NCBI RefSeq assembly: GCF_001949145.1 | Contig: NW_019091703.1 | Location: 113,319-177,318 of the forward strand | Source: Acanthaster planci | Lineage: Eukaryota; Echinodermata; Asteroidea; Valvatida; Acanthasteridae | Length of the DNA: 64,000 bases | Reading direction: 5' to 3' | Part shown: piece after piece, positions 52,250-63,933 of the stretch | Layout: the number at the start of each line of letters is the position of its first letter | How positions within the stretch are numbered: the stretch's first letter is position 1 | The notes under the pieces: model-generated | Told to the model about the DNA's origin: nothing | Database searches by the model: none | Seen by the model: the letters and a program-made list of their open reading frames with translations, nothing else | Translations under genes and position numbers: made by a program

Positions 52250-52298
52250 CAAACAGTCGTCTGTTAATCCAAATGGAGTGAAACCAGACGACTGTTTG
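52250..52298 (+). repeat. Hairpin in the BTG 3'UTR
   Basis: Perfect 14-bp arms CAAACAGTCGTCTG (52250-52263) and CAGACGACTGTTTG (52285-52298), 21-nt loop. In RNA the stem could gain a U-G pair at its base. Strong enough to form in the transcript. Confidence 0.8.
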
Positions 52299-52513
52299 GC
52301 TTTCAATATTTTTGTGTTGCTTCACATCGTGCTACGTGTAACGTGCTGTTGATCGAGACCAATTTTATTAGTACACAAGATGTGTTGACTTTATCACAGA
52401 TACAGAATCATTAACCACGTTAAGTCGTCCTAACCCAATTTGGCCTCGTTTTGATACAACACATTTCTCAACAGTTTTGCAACTTTTTTTACATTTTGAG
52501 TATAGAAAAAGGT

Positions 52514-52556
52514 AATAAAATGCAATGTTATTGAATTTGTACAGAAAAGAAATAAA
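52514..52556 (+). terminator. Two polyadenylation signals for the BTG gene
   Basis: AATAAA at 52514-52519 and at 52551-52556; the second is followed by a T/G-rich stretch (GCTGTGTTTGTTTG) about 40 nt on. Confidence 0.6.
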
Positions 52557-55547
52557 GTGTTAAAACATCATGAATTGGAACTTTTGCATTTCGGGGCTGT
52601 GTTTGTTTGACCGCATTACCACGTCTCAGGTTCTCTGAAACTTGGGTTGTACGTTTGTTTCTATTGATCACTGCAATGTTTCCTCCGGATCTAAGACCGA
52701 GATGGCCGATTGTATGGATGCGTGCAAAACGGGCATCCTGCCAAGTTTACAATGCGCATCAAGGTCTCCCAGTACATGTGCAGTGTATTCCAATTAGCAT
52801 ATGTATTGACATTTGCATGTAACAGTCTTTTTGTGCCCCGAGCCAATTGGTACACGAAAAGGGAACGTTAATTTGTCCCCACTCCCTTAAAAAGCATATT
52901 AACTGCATGCCAGCAGACCTAGACCTGAAAATATTTACACACATGATTCCAACTGCCAGATGATCTTGCTTTGCTCGATATCCGAACACGGTTCACAAAT
53001 TACAATGCACATTCCTTCCACCGGTTTTTTGGAACATCCAAGATTTGAAGCCCGTCAATCGCGCCCGTCAGAAACTGAATTTCAGCAGATACGACGCACT
53101 GACCTGGGGTGGAGCATGACGGGAGGATTTTCGAGTTAATTGAGAAGTTCCTAAGTTGGGGTGGAAACCGAAGTTTCCTTGAGGAGGTCACACCATACGT
53201 ACGTTATTACCGCCGCTCCTTCGGCTTCATGGGCGCACAAAATAATGTACATAAAGTTGACCTTGGAACGAACTCCATTCCATGTACAGCATTGACGTTG
53301 GTCTTCGCTTATACCAGGAACTCTGCGGGGGTCTGGCTTTGGGTTTGCCAGTCATCCGTTCGTGTAATGTGAGGTCGCTAACTGTGCACGTGCAAGTATT
53401 TCGTCATGTGCATCTCGCAGGAAACATGCGACAGGGATGCGGATGGGAACTTTAAAGAGTCGCGAGTGTGATCCAATATGTTTTGAATTTTCGTTTTCGA
53501 TTAAAATGACTTAATACATAGTATGTATGTTATTTAGGAAAATGTAGTACGGACGATGGATAAACACCGTGAGTTTGTTGCAATGAACTTTACAAAACAG
53601 TGCTTTATGACGTAATGTATCTAACCTTTCAACGCTCTAACCTTGCACACCCATTTGCACCACTGTAAACAAACCATATGGGTGCGCTGAACCTTTTCAA
53701 GCTCCATTGAAAATAGTGTAAACCAAGTTTGGAGCCCCGTGGCAGGCAACTGAAGTCCCTAAGGCCTCTCAAAAAAAAAAACCAAGTGTTGTTTGGTCCT
53801 TCAGATTTCATTTGATTTTCAAGTTTCAGTGGGTTAACCAATGAATTTTTTAATTATCTGCCCAAAACAAACTCACCCCCCAAAAGTGAATGTTGCCAAG
53901 CCCTCCCAGCGGCCATTTTTCAAATGACATCCCTCACCTTCCTGGGGCTCTTCTGACTAATTTCAATCCCATTTTTGTCTGCTTTGCCAGACGGGTGCCC
54001 CTGAATCTACAGAGATCATCCTGGGCCATACTGACACAATTCCACCATTTCTTGGCCCAAACAGACCCCTCTTTTCGAAACAATCTCTGGGGGGGGGTAC
54101 TTTTTGTGCGCCTCGGCCTGGCGGAGAATTTTCCTTGACTTGAGACAACTGCATCCATACACCCCTCCCGATAACAACTGAGCATTGTGCACTAGTGGTC
54201 AGTTTCCAAGAACTGTGGCCATGAAAGCTGTGCGTGAACGTGCTTCGGTCACCCCTGAGAAGGTCGTTGCCTACAATGTACATGTATTTACCTTTCTGTT
54301 TACAAATGACGCACGTTTTGGCCGCGATCACAAAGAGGCTAGGCATTGGACCGTAAAAAGTGACCGTGTATTCGGTGGGCGTGGTTTTATTGTGATGGGG
54401 GAGAGGTCTCGTATTTTCCACGAGACTTAAGTTAAAAGAGTCAGCTAATTTGCATTGATTTTAATCGGAATTTAATTACATGTATAATGTTGTAGCCGCT
54501 TAACACACCCTTCTCTTCCTTGAATACAGGATTTGGTGAAACTCGTACTTCTGGTCTGGTCATAGAGCTACGTGAGGTCCATGGTATGAAAGTGTACTAG
54601 CTTGGAGCTATGAAAAGGTCATCGCCTTTCAGTTGAAAGGTAAGAATTAACTGGAATAGGCAAACTTTAAAATCGTTTGGAAAAAATTGGCAAAAAGTTC
54701 TTGGTATAAATATTGCAAAGTGCAATACGCGCGGAGCGCCGTCACTGGAAGATATGCATTATTTCACGCGCACATACACACGGAAGCATTGGAAAAACTG
54801 ACATGCAATCCTGTACATCATTGATGCCTTGGGGTCTTCCCTGATCAACAGAACTGAGTATACTAGTCCGTAAAAAAATGCATTGTCGCGTGCACAATTC
54901 TGAAACTAATACTAGCGAATATATTTTTAGAAGGAAGGCCCGTCTCCGTTTGACATTTCCGCTTGCATTTCGGGGTTGCCGCGTGATCGCCTTGCGCTTG
55001 ACTGTGATTGAAGCGCACCACTCGGAGATTGAAACGACTCGATGAAACTTCGTTAACTTACAGCATTATGACATTTGATATAATTTCTCCATTTTACAAA
55101 AATCAATCGATGCATTAAGCTTATTGTCCCATCCAGGAACAACTGACAATTGATCTTTTCCGCTGCGTGTATCTTGACATGCCTTCACCATTACAGAATC
55201 ATGACGTCCTGTACATACAAACAAAAAACATTAAAGAAACAAATAGAAGGCAAAGAAACAAAACAAACCAAACAACAGGAATCTATAATCTGAAGATTGA
55301 GGGGAGGGGGGGCTCGAAAGTTCAAACTCAACTTATGGGATTTTGCAGTTTCATGCTATGTATTATAGTTGGACGTAAATGAAGTACATAAATGAAGTTA
55401 ATTCTCTTATTTACATGTATAATAATTATATTTCGAAACACCCCGACAGACAATCTTCCAGGATGCATGGCTCTTGTTACCAACCCCGAATCCGTAAAGT
55501 GTCTAAAGTTCAACTGGTAAAGGCTAAAAGTTTATCGACCGTGCATT

Positions 55548-55785
55548 CACTGTAAAAACTCGGGTGTTAAAATCAAAACCTTTGGGTGTTATCAGATGAC
55601 CACACCATAGGGTGTTACTTTAACACTGATGATGTTACTTTGCACACCTATAAGTGTTACAGCGCACTAGAAGGTGTTACAAGTAACACCAAATAACACA
55701 AAAATTGTAACACCAGTGAAAAGTGTTGGTATAATCTTCTGATAACACCGCGGGTGTTAAATTTAACATCCCAGTTTTTGCAGCG
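55548..55785. mobile_element. MITE with CACTGCAAAAAC termini, copy 1
   Basis: Left end CACTGTAAAAACTCGGGTGT, right end CCCAGTTTTTGCAGCG; interior full of GGTGTTA/TAACACC words that can fold on themselves. 238 bp, no coding frame. Confidence 0.85.
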
Positions 55786-55793
55786 TTGTCTTC

Positions 55794-55981
55794 ACTCTGC
55801 AAAAGCTGTTAACACTTGTTGATGTTATCAGATGACCACACCACACCTAATAGTGCTACAATGCACCGGAGGGTGTTACACGTAACACCAAATACCACAA
55901 AAAATTTTAACACCAGTGATTGGATTAGTCCTCTGATAACACTGGGTGGGTTTAAATTTAACACCCCAAGTTTTTGCAGTG
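55794..55981. mobile_element. MITE with CACTGCAAAAAC termini, copy 2
   Basis: Eight bases after copy 1. Left end CACTCTGCAAAAGCTGTTAA is damaged; right end CCCCAAGTTTTTGCAGTG is intact. Shares TGTTATCAGATGACCACACC with copy 1 in the same orientation, about 188 bp, so tandem insertion or duplication. Confidence 0.85.
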
Positions 55982-58900
55982 CATGGTTTGAGTTGGTCCA
56001 GAACGTCATAAATTCGAGGGCGATGTGCTTGGAGTGGTTGTTTTGAATGCATACGACAAACACAACAATCGACAGTGCATAAAGCATTGCACATTTGCAG
56101 ACCAGGCTTTTGCCTGTGATATACAGAAGGTGTTAACATCATCACTGACAAAAGAGAAGAACACCGGACACATTCCGTTTAGACTTTCCTGTTGTTTCTT
56201 CCGTCGGTGGGATGTCACAAAACCACCGACAAAACTGAACGTTGGTGGAATGGGAAGTTGTCAGGTGGCGTAATGTAAAACCATTTGACGAGGCCACAGC
56301 ATGTTATCACAAATCGTGAAATCGTTGTCCAAACAAACCCATTTATAGGTCTTTTTTTTTCAATGGCCGGCTTCAATTGAATCGAATTCTCGTGTCACTG
56401 CTTTCCCTTCATGAACCTGTAACCCGACTTGTAATTTGACTCGTGATTCATTGTGACCTACAAGTAACCTTTGATCAAGGCGCCTGCTGCGAAAAGGATA
56501 GGCGCTCGAGAGCGAGGCGCTGGAGGAGACTATTTTAAGCTCCAAACCAACGCACGAAGATAGGCTACACGACGAACCGCACGNTAATTACCAGGGTGCA
56601 CCCTCAGGGGCGCGCCGAGTCCACGACACACATGCATGGTGAACCTTCAAGACGTTTCACCGTTCACGTGTATTTAGGCGCAGAGAAAAAAAAACACGGT
56701 TTAGGGGAGGCGTCTTCTTTCGTCCATTTGTTTTTCGCTCCACTGAAGTGCTCGGTGTTCAGAAAAGGGGAAAAAAACTTGTCCTTCAGCAAAGTGTAAC
56801 TTTTTTGGTGGATGGAAGTTTCTTAATTTCATTACGGGTGGACCGATAGGGACCACTGTGACCCTTTACGGCCCAGTGTGACAATTCTATAGCTTTGTAT
56901 GCCTAGCCTCTGTTGCCAGTCGTTCGAGTATACTGTAGGGATTACGACCAAGGACAGATATGACCACAACTTCCCGTTGAACTGTTATTTTATCAAGCGT
57001 ACAGTGCTTGGCACAGCTGCCTATGATGATGCGCGCGCAGGCGTGGAGACGCCCTTAACAGATCGAGACTCCCCGCTTCTGCTTCTCCGAAAAGTTCCAC
57101 TTTCGAGTCCATTTAATACAGCGTGATAAAGGCCTCCACTCCGACCGAGGGTTAATAAGGATTTGAAGACTTAACCTTTGTTCCTGCTATGAATGCTCTG
57201 TTTCTTCATCTGATCGTGAACTTTCACCTTTACACATGCGCACAATATGTGAACCATTCGAGCTGACAGATCTATTGCAGAAAACTGTTGTCTATAGCTG
57301 GAGGCAGGAAAGTCGGAAATCTTATATCCAAACACTTTCCTTCCAAGTGTATGCATGAAGGAAGGAAGGAAATGTAAACTTGTGTTGGCATGTACATTAC
57401 ATTCAATGACACATAACGTCTGTATCAGATTTTTTTGTGGGCGACATAATGTTTGTGTGTACGGACGTGTTTGAATGTTTGTTTGAATGGGGAAAATTCC
57501 ATTTAAGATCTCAATGGGACAAGTTCCCGCCTTTAAAGTACAGTTTTGGGGGAACTTTGCCGAGTGCAGCCATGGAGGTGAGCTTTACAGGATCTTTGGA
57601 AAGAGCCACACATCCCGGCGGACCTTACAGAGATCAATGAGTTACTTTAACATTGATCTCCATTATTTGAAACGAAGATAAGGGTTTGTTTGCACCAACC
57701 TGATCCCTCCCCACCCTTCTGACGGCAGTGACGAACAATAGAATAACAATGAAGCCATCCAGCGTCACAAAAGTCACAAATCAAGCTCTTTGGCCTTGTT
57801 GTGCGTTGGGGGACGTGCAACTATGTGTGACGTCACAACTGAGAATTCACTTCATGACCGCACGGTTCTCCGTGTAAACACAGTTTCAATGTTAACTCCA
57901 CAGTACATGTAATTTGGCTAACAACGTTATCTTGTATCTGCTTGCCCTGAAGAAGGTACTTAGTTACCAAAAGCTCGTCAATCACATATTTCAGAGCACT
58001 GATCGGATATTATATTCTTGTCGTTATCTTGTAGCGTGCCTGTTATGAAGGTGCAACCGCGCGTGCCCCCGTCAAGCCCGGAGCACCCAAACACCTTCAT
58101 CATGGAGCGACACTGCCACGCATGTTTGACGATCAAAGCAAACCAAGTTAAATCAAATAAACAGAAAACAAAAAGCAAGACCCCAACTCCTCTATTAACA
58201 AAAAACAAAACCAGGTGCTCAAAAAATGTAGCCATTGAGCACTGACGTGAAGGAAGTGTGCGATAGCACGAATGTGTTAACACATTGTTGTTCATATTAG
58301 CCAATCGAAAATTGCATGCCGCAATGTGTAACAGTACAGTGTTGAGCTCCACGGTTTATTTTTTATACAAATTCTGAGCAATAAGCCGTTCCTGTATTCC
58401 TGAAAGTGTCCGTAAGGATCGAAATGGGAGCCGTCTTTACCTATAATTGTTTCTAGCTTTCACTCATAACCAACTCTTTCTGTGTGTGTTGGAGCAGCTG
58501 CATTCATGTTGTTGTGAGTACAATTAAGAACTTATTTTAAAGTGTGGCTGCACTTTTGTAGATAAATTTCGCCGGACCAATTTTTCTCTTCGGGAGATTT
58601 ATCGTCGTTCATGTGCGAAGCAATAAGCGAGCATCAGTCCTATTCTCAGAAATGTTTCCAGTAAGTAAATTCTGGGTTCATATTTTGAACAGTACATCTT
58701 ATGTACTGAAATGTGACTTCACAGCGACAGCGCCCTCAGTTGTCCAGGAAAGAGTGGATAATTTTAAGTGTTAAAATGTGCACTCTTCTATTCAGATATG
58801 AATGTGAAAGAATTTTCAAACATAGAAGAGGAATACAAACCAAGTTGACAAAATTGTAGCCAAGAAAAATTCCATTACATGTGCGCCTTCAACAAAGGTC

Positions 58901-59726
58901 ACTGTTGTTTCATGTTTGGTGGAAAGCGCTGTACATGTATGTGATAGAAGCTGTACATGTACTGTTTGCACGCTATTTTGCAAAGTCGGACCCTGGACCC
59001 AAAAGAATAACAAGACCAACTGGCTTGTTAAAAAGGATTATTGTTGACGCAGACTGGTTTATCGATCTAAGGTACGGCGCACTGCGATAAACCCACCCAC
59101 GTCTGGTGATGCTGACTGACAAATTTCTGGAAGCTTCCACGGTCGCTTTTGTCAACGTGTAGTATGTGAGTCACCCTGTACTGGTTAAAATGGAGCTATT
59201 TTGTGTCGGAGTTTTTCCATCGTGCATGCAGATGATTTGCCCTCGAGACTTTTTACATGATTATTGCTGCACTTGATAAAAAAAGTTGTAAAAATATTTC
59301 ACCGGAGCGAATCGATTTAGGCGGGCCCCAACCGCTAGTTAGAATGTCGACCGCTCCAGCCAGTAGGCTAAACTCGTACCGTACCAGACTGTAGAACAAT
59401 CGGGAAGAGTTCCTTGGAATTACACGCAGGAGTAATGAAATGATGTCACAACTGCATGGTAAAATGTACACGAGAAGTGGTGGTAATCAGTCCATAACTG
59501 ACGAGACATAGGCCTACGTATAGGCCTGTGGCGAACATTCCAGAAACCGGAGCTACCATGACACTCGTCGGGTGAGAAAGACACGTACGTGCTGACCCCT
59601 CAAAACCAACTCACAGAAAACCGAGCGCCGAACCAAAAACCAAACTCGGGAGCTAAATTTAAAAGAGAAACATTATATGAATCGCTGCACAGAAAGCCTG
59701 TTTTCTTTCAGCAAAACAGTTTCAGT

Positions 59727-59732
59727 TTATTT
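59727..59732 (-). terminator. Polyadenylation signal candidate for the RING gene
   Basis: TTTATT on the + strand (AATAAA on the minus strand), about 1 kb downstream of the RING stop codon. The intervening sequence would be the 3'UTR; no other element seen in it except a CTCF-like motif at 60379. Confidence 0.35.
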
Positions 59733-60378
59733 TCAGTTCTCGAAAGTTACATTTGAGAAAGTATCAGCAGTCGATGTTTTAGGATTTTAAAAAGATTTTT
59801 ACTGAATAGACAATATTTTTCCTCAAAAAATTGCCACTCTTTACAAAAATGTGTTTCTTTTCTTTTACTGCCCATGTACCCACTGACTATCTTACATAGA
59901 TGTTTTTGATAGGTGTTACAAAATGTACAAAACATTTTCAGACACTTTATAAAGCAATTATTTACAAGATTGGGGAAACTGAATTGACAGAAAACACAGT
60001 AGCTTTTAAAGACTATGCTGTCTCTCTCACACGAATAATGGCTATAATCTATTTTAACGATTCAGGGAATCGATATCTTTAGAGCGTCTCATCGTATAGC
60101 TCTTGACCTCTTGATGACGCTGTGTCAACCATCGTCTGGTGGCTGTGAAAGTGGAAAGGGTGTTTGAAATGCGAAAAGGAAAGTCAGAGGTCGATTTCCT
60201 GCAAAGGGAAACACTGTGGTTGGGCAAGAACTGCGAACCTTGTTATCAAGCTTTCTAAAGGCTTCTTAAATGAGATCCGAGAAATAATGATTTCATTACA
60301 CATGTAAATGGAATGAAACGCGTCTTGAATGAAATCGAATATCAACACCTGTAGGCTGGAGTCATTTCAGGGAATATA

Positions 60379-60392
60379 CCACGAGAGGGCGC
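60379..60392 (+). promoter_or_regulatory. CTCF-like motif
   Basis: CCACGAGAGGGCGC matches the CTCF core consensus (CCASYAGRKGGCRS) at all but one position. Confidence 0.35.
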
Positions 60393-60749
60393 AATACAAT
60401 CCATCCAGTTTGGAAAAAAAGTTTCGGCTTTTTGTTTTGTAAAAATGGGTGATAAAAAACTTGTCATTCTTTCCCTCTGTTGTTAAAACATTCAATTAAA
60501 TAACACGTTACATTAAAAATTATTTCCATTTACTGTAGACACTTTATACACGAAGTTGTTCCAACTCTGAGCTGATTGGAATGAAATCTGACTATCGAGT
60601 GGTTCAGTTAGTATTCACTAATATCGCTACGTCTCACGCGTCTCAAACATTCCAAATTTTGAGGACACACAAAAATATCTGATTCAGTAGATGAATGGTC
60701 GGTGGGCACAAAGTCTTCAAAAAGAAAATATGTCCAGCCTAAAACCGCT

Positions 60750-60961
60750 TTATGGTATGATTGCTTTGATAGTATAGTTGACTTTTTGGCCACACTTGGC
60801 CCATGGGCACACACGCGATGCCTCCAGGCGCTGATTAGAACACATCTCGCACATCACCATGTGCCTGCACGGCATGAACACCACGTTGGCAGGTGAGCCG
60901 GAGCAGAACTTACAGGAAGTCTTGTGCCTCAGTTGATGGTACTCGATGCAAATCTGTGCGT
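60750..60961 (-). CDS. Terminal exon with C3HC4 RING finger
   Basis: Minus-strand acceptor ATGGATACAG, exon from 60961 to the stop at 60750-60752. Starts with two bases of a split codon, then AQICIEYHQLRHKTSCKFC and the RING, ending NYTIKAIIP. RING ligands in order: C, C, C, H, C, C, C, C. An acceptor at 60954 would also be in frame but loses the phase match with the mini-exons upstream. Confidence 0.8.
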
Positions 60962-63933
60962 CTGTATCCATGTATGGAAATAGTACAATCGGTCTTAAAT
61001 GTAGAGAGACCAAAGACCCGCCACTCATTGGATAACACTGCGACATCTGGGGTATATCTTTGTCTTAGCCAAGTTGCTTTTTTTTTTTATTTCTTTTATT
61101 TATTTATTTTTTCATTTAAACATTGAGAAACTTTATAGAAATAAACGTGCCCAGTCTTTGGAAGTAGAACCCCCGGTAGAGTTAGCAGAAATAAATCATC
61201 CCCAGCGCCTATTGGCAGATTAATCAACTTACTACCCACATTGAGGCTGATTTTAATGGTTAATCATTAAAATTTGGCAAACTCGTTGCTTCCCAGAAAC
61301 AAGAGTATTAAGGTCGCCTCTTGAATGAGGAGATATTTGTGTGCTTTCGAATTCTTAAGTACCAACAATGCATGAATGAATGAATGCAAGACTCTGTAGT
61401 GCCACTGATAAATGTAACGAAAAAAAACGAAAACTGTGTTTCTACAGAGGGTTTAAGAGCTGTGGATGGTGATGCGAAAATGACGTTGAGTATGAAACTT
61501 ACAGGATTGTGCACGTGCTTCACTTGTCTCCGTTGGCGTTGGTCGGGGAGCTAAGGAGGTTTAATCAATAAAAAAAATTAACTGTTTGTCAGACCGAAAG
61601 AACACTCCACCAGCACACTTAAAGAACAAGTTCACTGCGTTCATCGTGCATTGAAAACGACACAGGGAGGAATTAGTAAAAAAAAGAAAGAAACCTGATC
61701 GGCTCGTATGTTTCATGCCGTATCGCTATCGTCTGCGGTAAACTTGAACAGCGCCCTCTTTGATTACAACATCAGCGCGATGGATTTACTCACCCAGTCT
61801 CGTGCAGGGCAAGCGCGACTGTTTTCAATTCCACGTTCACGTAAAACCTCGCGCCTCTGCGCGGGCCTTCCCCGCCAAGAGACCGACCCAGGTTCACCCC
61901 TTGACCCAGTTTTGAGACCCAGTATCGTTTTTCACCGCCAGTATAGCGCTTGAGGGGAGTGAATGGACGCACTGTTTAAGCTGAGTTTGAGTGGCGTTAG
62001 TTTTGGTCAAACATCATAGGCCTAATTAATCTCAAAATCGCGTCGGATTCATATTCGGCTCTAGTTTCGACTTACTGGTGGGGCCTTATTCGGTGTTCAC
62101 CTATACAACTGCACTCTTGAATATCTTGTCATTCATGAATTGATGAAAGTTAACGTTTATTCACGCGGTTAAGAACATGGCCAAGTCTATTCAAACACCA
62201 ACTTACTCGACTGGGCACGCGCTCCGTCGGGTTTTTCATCTGTTTCCATTGGTTTGGGAGCTGATGGCGAAAAAAAAAGAGTCAATTTAATTTGATCAAG
62301 TCTACAAAATCAGACTGAAAGAAACAGGCCACCAAACACATCAGTTGTGTACATTTGTTCATCGTGCATAAATGAAAGCCGGTCATTTAATTCGCAATCA
62401 TGAACTGAGATAGGAAAGCGGACACATTTCCACACGACGACGTGGGAGAGATAAAGAGCGCCCTCTGCTGACACAATGTAATCTGTGTTCATTTTCCAGG
62501 AACGTTCAAGTGATCGTAGCCACATTTTGTGAAATGCTAGTCAATTTCGCCAGGAAGTCGGGATGTCGATTGTACATACATTGGCGGGGAAAAAATTGTC
62601 CAGTGGTTGACAAAAAAGATGTCGCTCGACCTTGCCCAAATGTTATTCTTGCCACTACACGTTTCGCGCGTACTCCCCAAACACAGGACATTCTAGGATA
62701 GTTCATTTGGGCCAACGCAAAACTTCACGTTGGAGTGTTGCTTTGCAAACGTATTTTGAATCATGAATTGGCCTGAGTTTTTGCCATGTTTCAACCAAAA
62801 TTTGTCAGTTCTGATGAAGACTTCTTGAAAGTGCCCAGACAGGCCCTGAAACTGAATCCTTTTTATTCATGGTCAGCCAAAATCTGTGTACGTGGGGATC
62901 TCCCACAGGCACTTTTTTAATTCGCATATTTGCAAATATGGGTTTGCTGCATATAGTTATTTTCTAAGGTAACCTAATTGCGTGGCATAGCGGTAAAATT
63001 TGTAATGTTAATTCGGAGCTTTCTTGTTCAGGACACTTTGTGGTCGCAATGTGACGTTTGTTTCGACACTTACACGGAGGTGTGGTACGTCCGTTTTCGT
63101 CAATTTCCATTGGTGTGGTATCTGGTGGAAAATGGGAGGAAATCTAACTCAATCAAATTCTAACTCAAGTAAATTGGGGAAAATAACTATTAACCTTTAC
63201 CTTTCCATGCTCGGTTCGGTTTCCAGTTTTACTGGGAACGAGAATTTTAAAACTGTCTTGACCAATAGCATGGGGGGTAAGAAGAAATGGTCAGTTTTGA
63301 CAAGAATGATATCCGGATGTCACACGCTACAGGCCACTTGCACTCTTCATCAAGTTGTGTCCAGTCCTTTTTCGGAAACTATCTGGTTAGGGTTTGTTAT
63401 TTTAGTAAGGACTTGATGGTCGAGGCCTGAAATGGCACTGATAAGGCGGATAATATTGATGACATTGATCACAGTGATAGTGATGATTCGTGTGCGATGA
63501 TTTCCCAGCTTCGCTGACTGCTCTACGGTCTGCCATAATTCCATCAGGTTAGGATCTACAACAACTCATGTTTGCACTCATAAGCAAACTACTGAGGAAT
63601 TGATACAATCTAAAGCGGTGTTTCCATTGGACTTTTTTCTTCCTCAGACACATGGAAACTTACAGCGACACTTCAAAACTAATCACCTTCTGACCTGACG
63701 GAGCGGGTCATGACGTGACTAAGACGATAAACGGTGAAAACGACGATACGCAACGGGTCACACCAATATAGGCGCCTACTCCATCGAAGTTGAGGAGTAG
63801 TCTTTATTTGTCACATGCTCTGCTTTAAGTACTGAGGGGCAATTTGTATGGCGGTGATGATAACATTGATACTTACGTGATGATTGGTCGGCTTCATCCT
63901 TTGCCCCGCGGCCTGCCATAATTCTATCAGGTT
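60750..63933 (-). CDS. RING-finger gene, 3' part: four mini-exons and the terminal RING exon
   Basis: Transcribed order: 63933-63877, 63121-63074, 62260-62207, 61550-61503, 60961-60750; the 5' end lies outside the window. All internal junctions are phase 1, so the five exons join in one open frame without stops. The mini-exons encode short Pro/Met/acidic peptides of 16-19 residues (PMETDE-like); the last exon encodes a C3HC4 RING. Seen: CKFC, then PCRH, CEMC and CPWAKC. The NVVFMPCRHMVMC core resembles RING fingers of IAP-type E3 ubiquitin ligases, but the last cysteine pair is spaced CxxxxC instead of CxxC. I infer an E3 ligase with a variable linker before the RING; the substrate-binding domains are not visible. 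Exact family not recognised. Confidence 0.6.
61503..61550 (-). CDS. Mini-exon 4 (48 nt, phase 1-1)
   Basis: Acceptor CCTCCTTAG, donor GTAAGT. Encodes PRPTPTETSEARAQS between split codons. Homologous to the mini-exon at 62207 in both exon and upstream intron. Confidence 0.65.
62207..62260 (-). CDS. Mini-exon 3 (54 nt, phase 1-1)
   Basis: Acceptor TTTTTCGCCATCAG after a long T tract, donor GTAAGT. Encodes PKPMETDEKPDGARAQS. The split codons read Ser on the 5' side and Thr on the 3' side. Confidence 0.7.
62458..62471 (-). promoter_or_regulatory. CTCF-like motif, minus orientation
   Basis: On the minus strand TCAGCAGAGGGCGC matches the CTCF core at 13 of 14 positions. A related AGAGGGCGC word occurs at the equivalent place (61751) upstream of mini-exon 4, so the motif may simply be part of the duplicated unit. 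Confidence 0.35.
63074..63121 (-). CDS. Mini-exon 2 (48 nt, phase 1-1)
   Basis: Acceptor CATTTTCCACCAG, donor GTAAGT. Encodes TTPMEIDENGRTTPP. Similar to mini-exon 3 in its first ten residues (CCAATGGAAA is shared at DNA level). Confidence 0.65.
63490..63556 (-). pseudogene. Decayed duplicate of mini-exon 1
   Basis: The sequence CCTGATGGAATTATGGCAG matches mini-exon 1 and in the same frame gives PDGIMADRRAVSEAGKSS, but the donor position reads CACACG instead of GTAAGT and the acceptor position lacks AG. Lies 381 bp from mini-exon 1, inside a tandem duplication of the exon and its flanks. Confidence 0.6.
63877..63933 (-). CDS. Mini-exon 1 (57 nt, phase 1-1)
   Basis: Acceptor TGTGTGTTAACAG, donor GTAAGT. 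In phase 1 encodes PDRIMAGRGAKDEADQSS. A phase-0 reading (NLIELWQ...) is also open, but phase 1 agrees with the downstream exons. Confidence 0.6.

Larger units (their letters stand above)
50367..52575 (+). other. BTG 3'UTR (about 2.2 kb), AT-rich
   Basis: Long AT-rich UTR, as is usual in BTG genes. Holds a Pumilio-type TGTACATA at 50585-50592, scattered ATTTA words and a strong hairpin at 52250-52298. Two AATAAA signals near the end. Confidence 0.55.
52576..59725. other. Intergenic DNA between the BTG and RING genes
   Basis: Contains two adjacent MITEs (55548-55981), a GAAGG microsatellite near 57357 and one undetermined base at 56584. Short open frames on both strands show no family signature. 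No gene recognised. Confidence 0.65.

Noticed and set aside
53109-53372. 87-codon + frame (MEHDGRIFELIEK...)
   Set aside because: No similarity, no promoter or polyadenylation signal, no splice consensus around it.
63350-63555. Minus-strand frame starting MELWQTVEQ read as a coding exon
   Set aside because: It is the out-of-phase reading of a decayed mini-exon duplicate; the frame matching its intact homologue encodes a different peptide, and the splice sites are lost.
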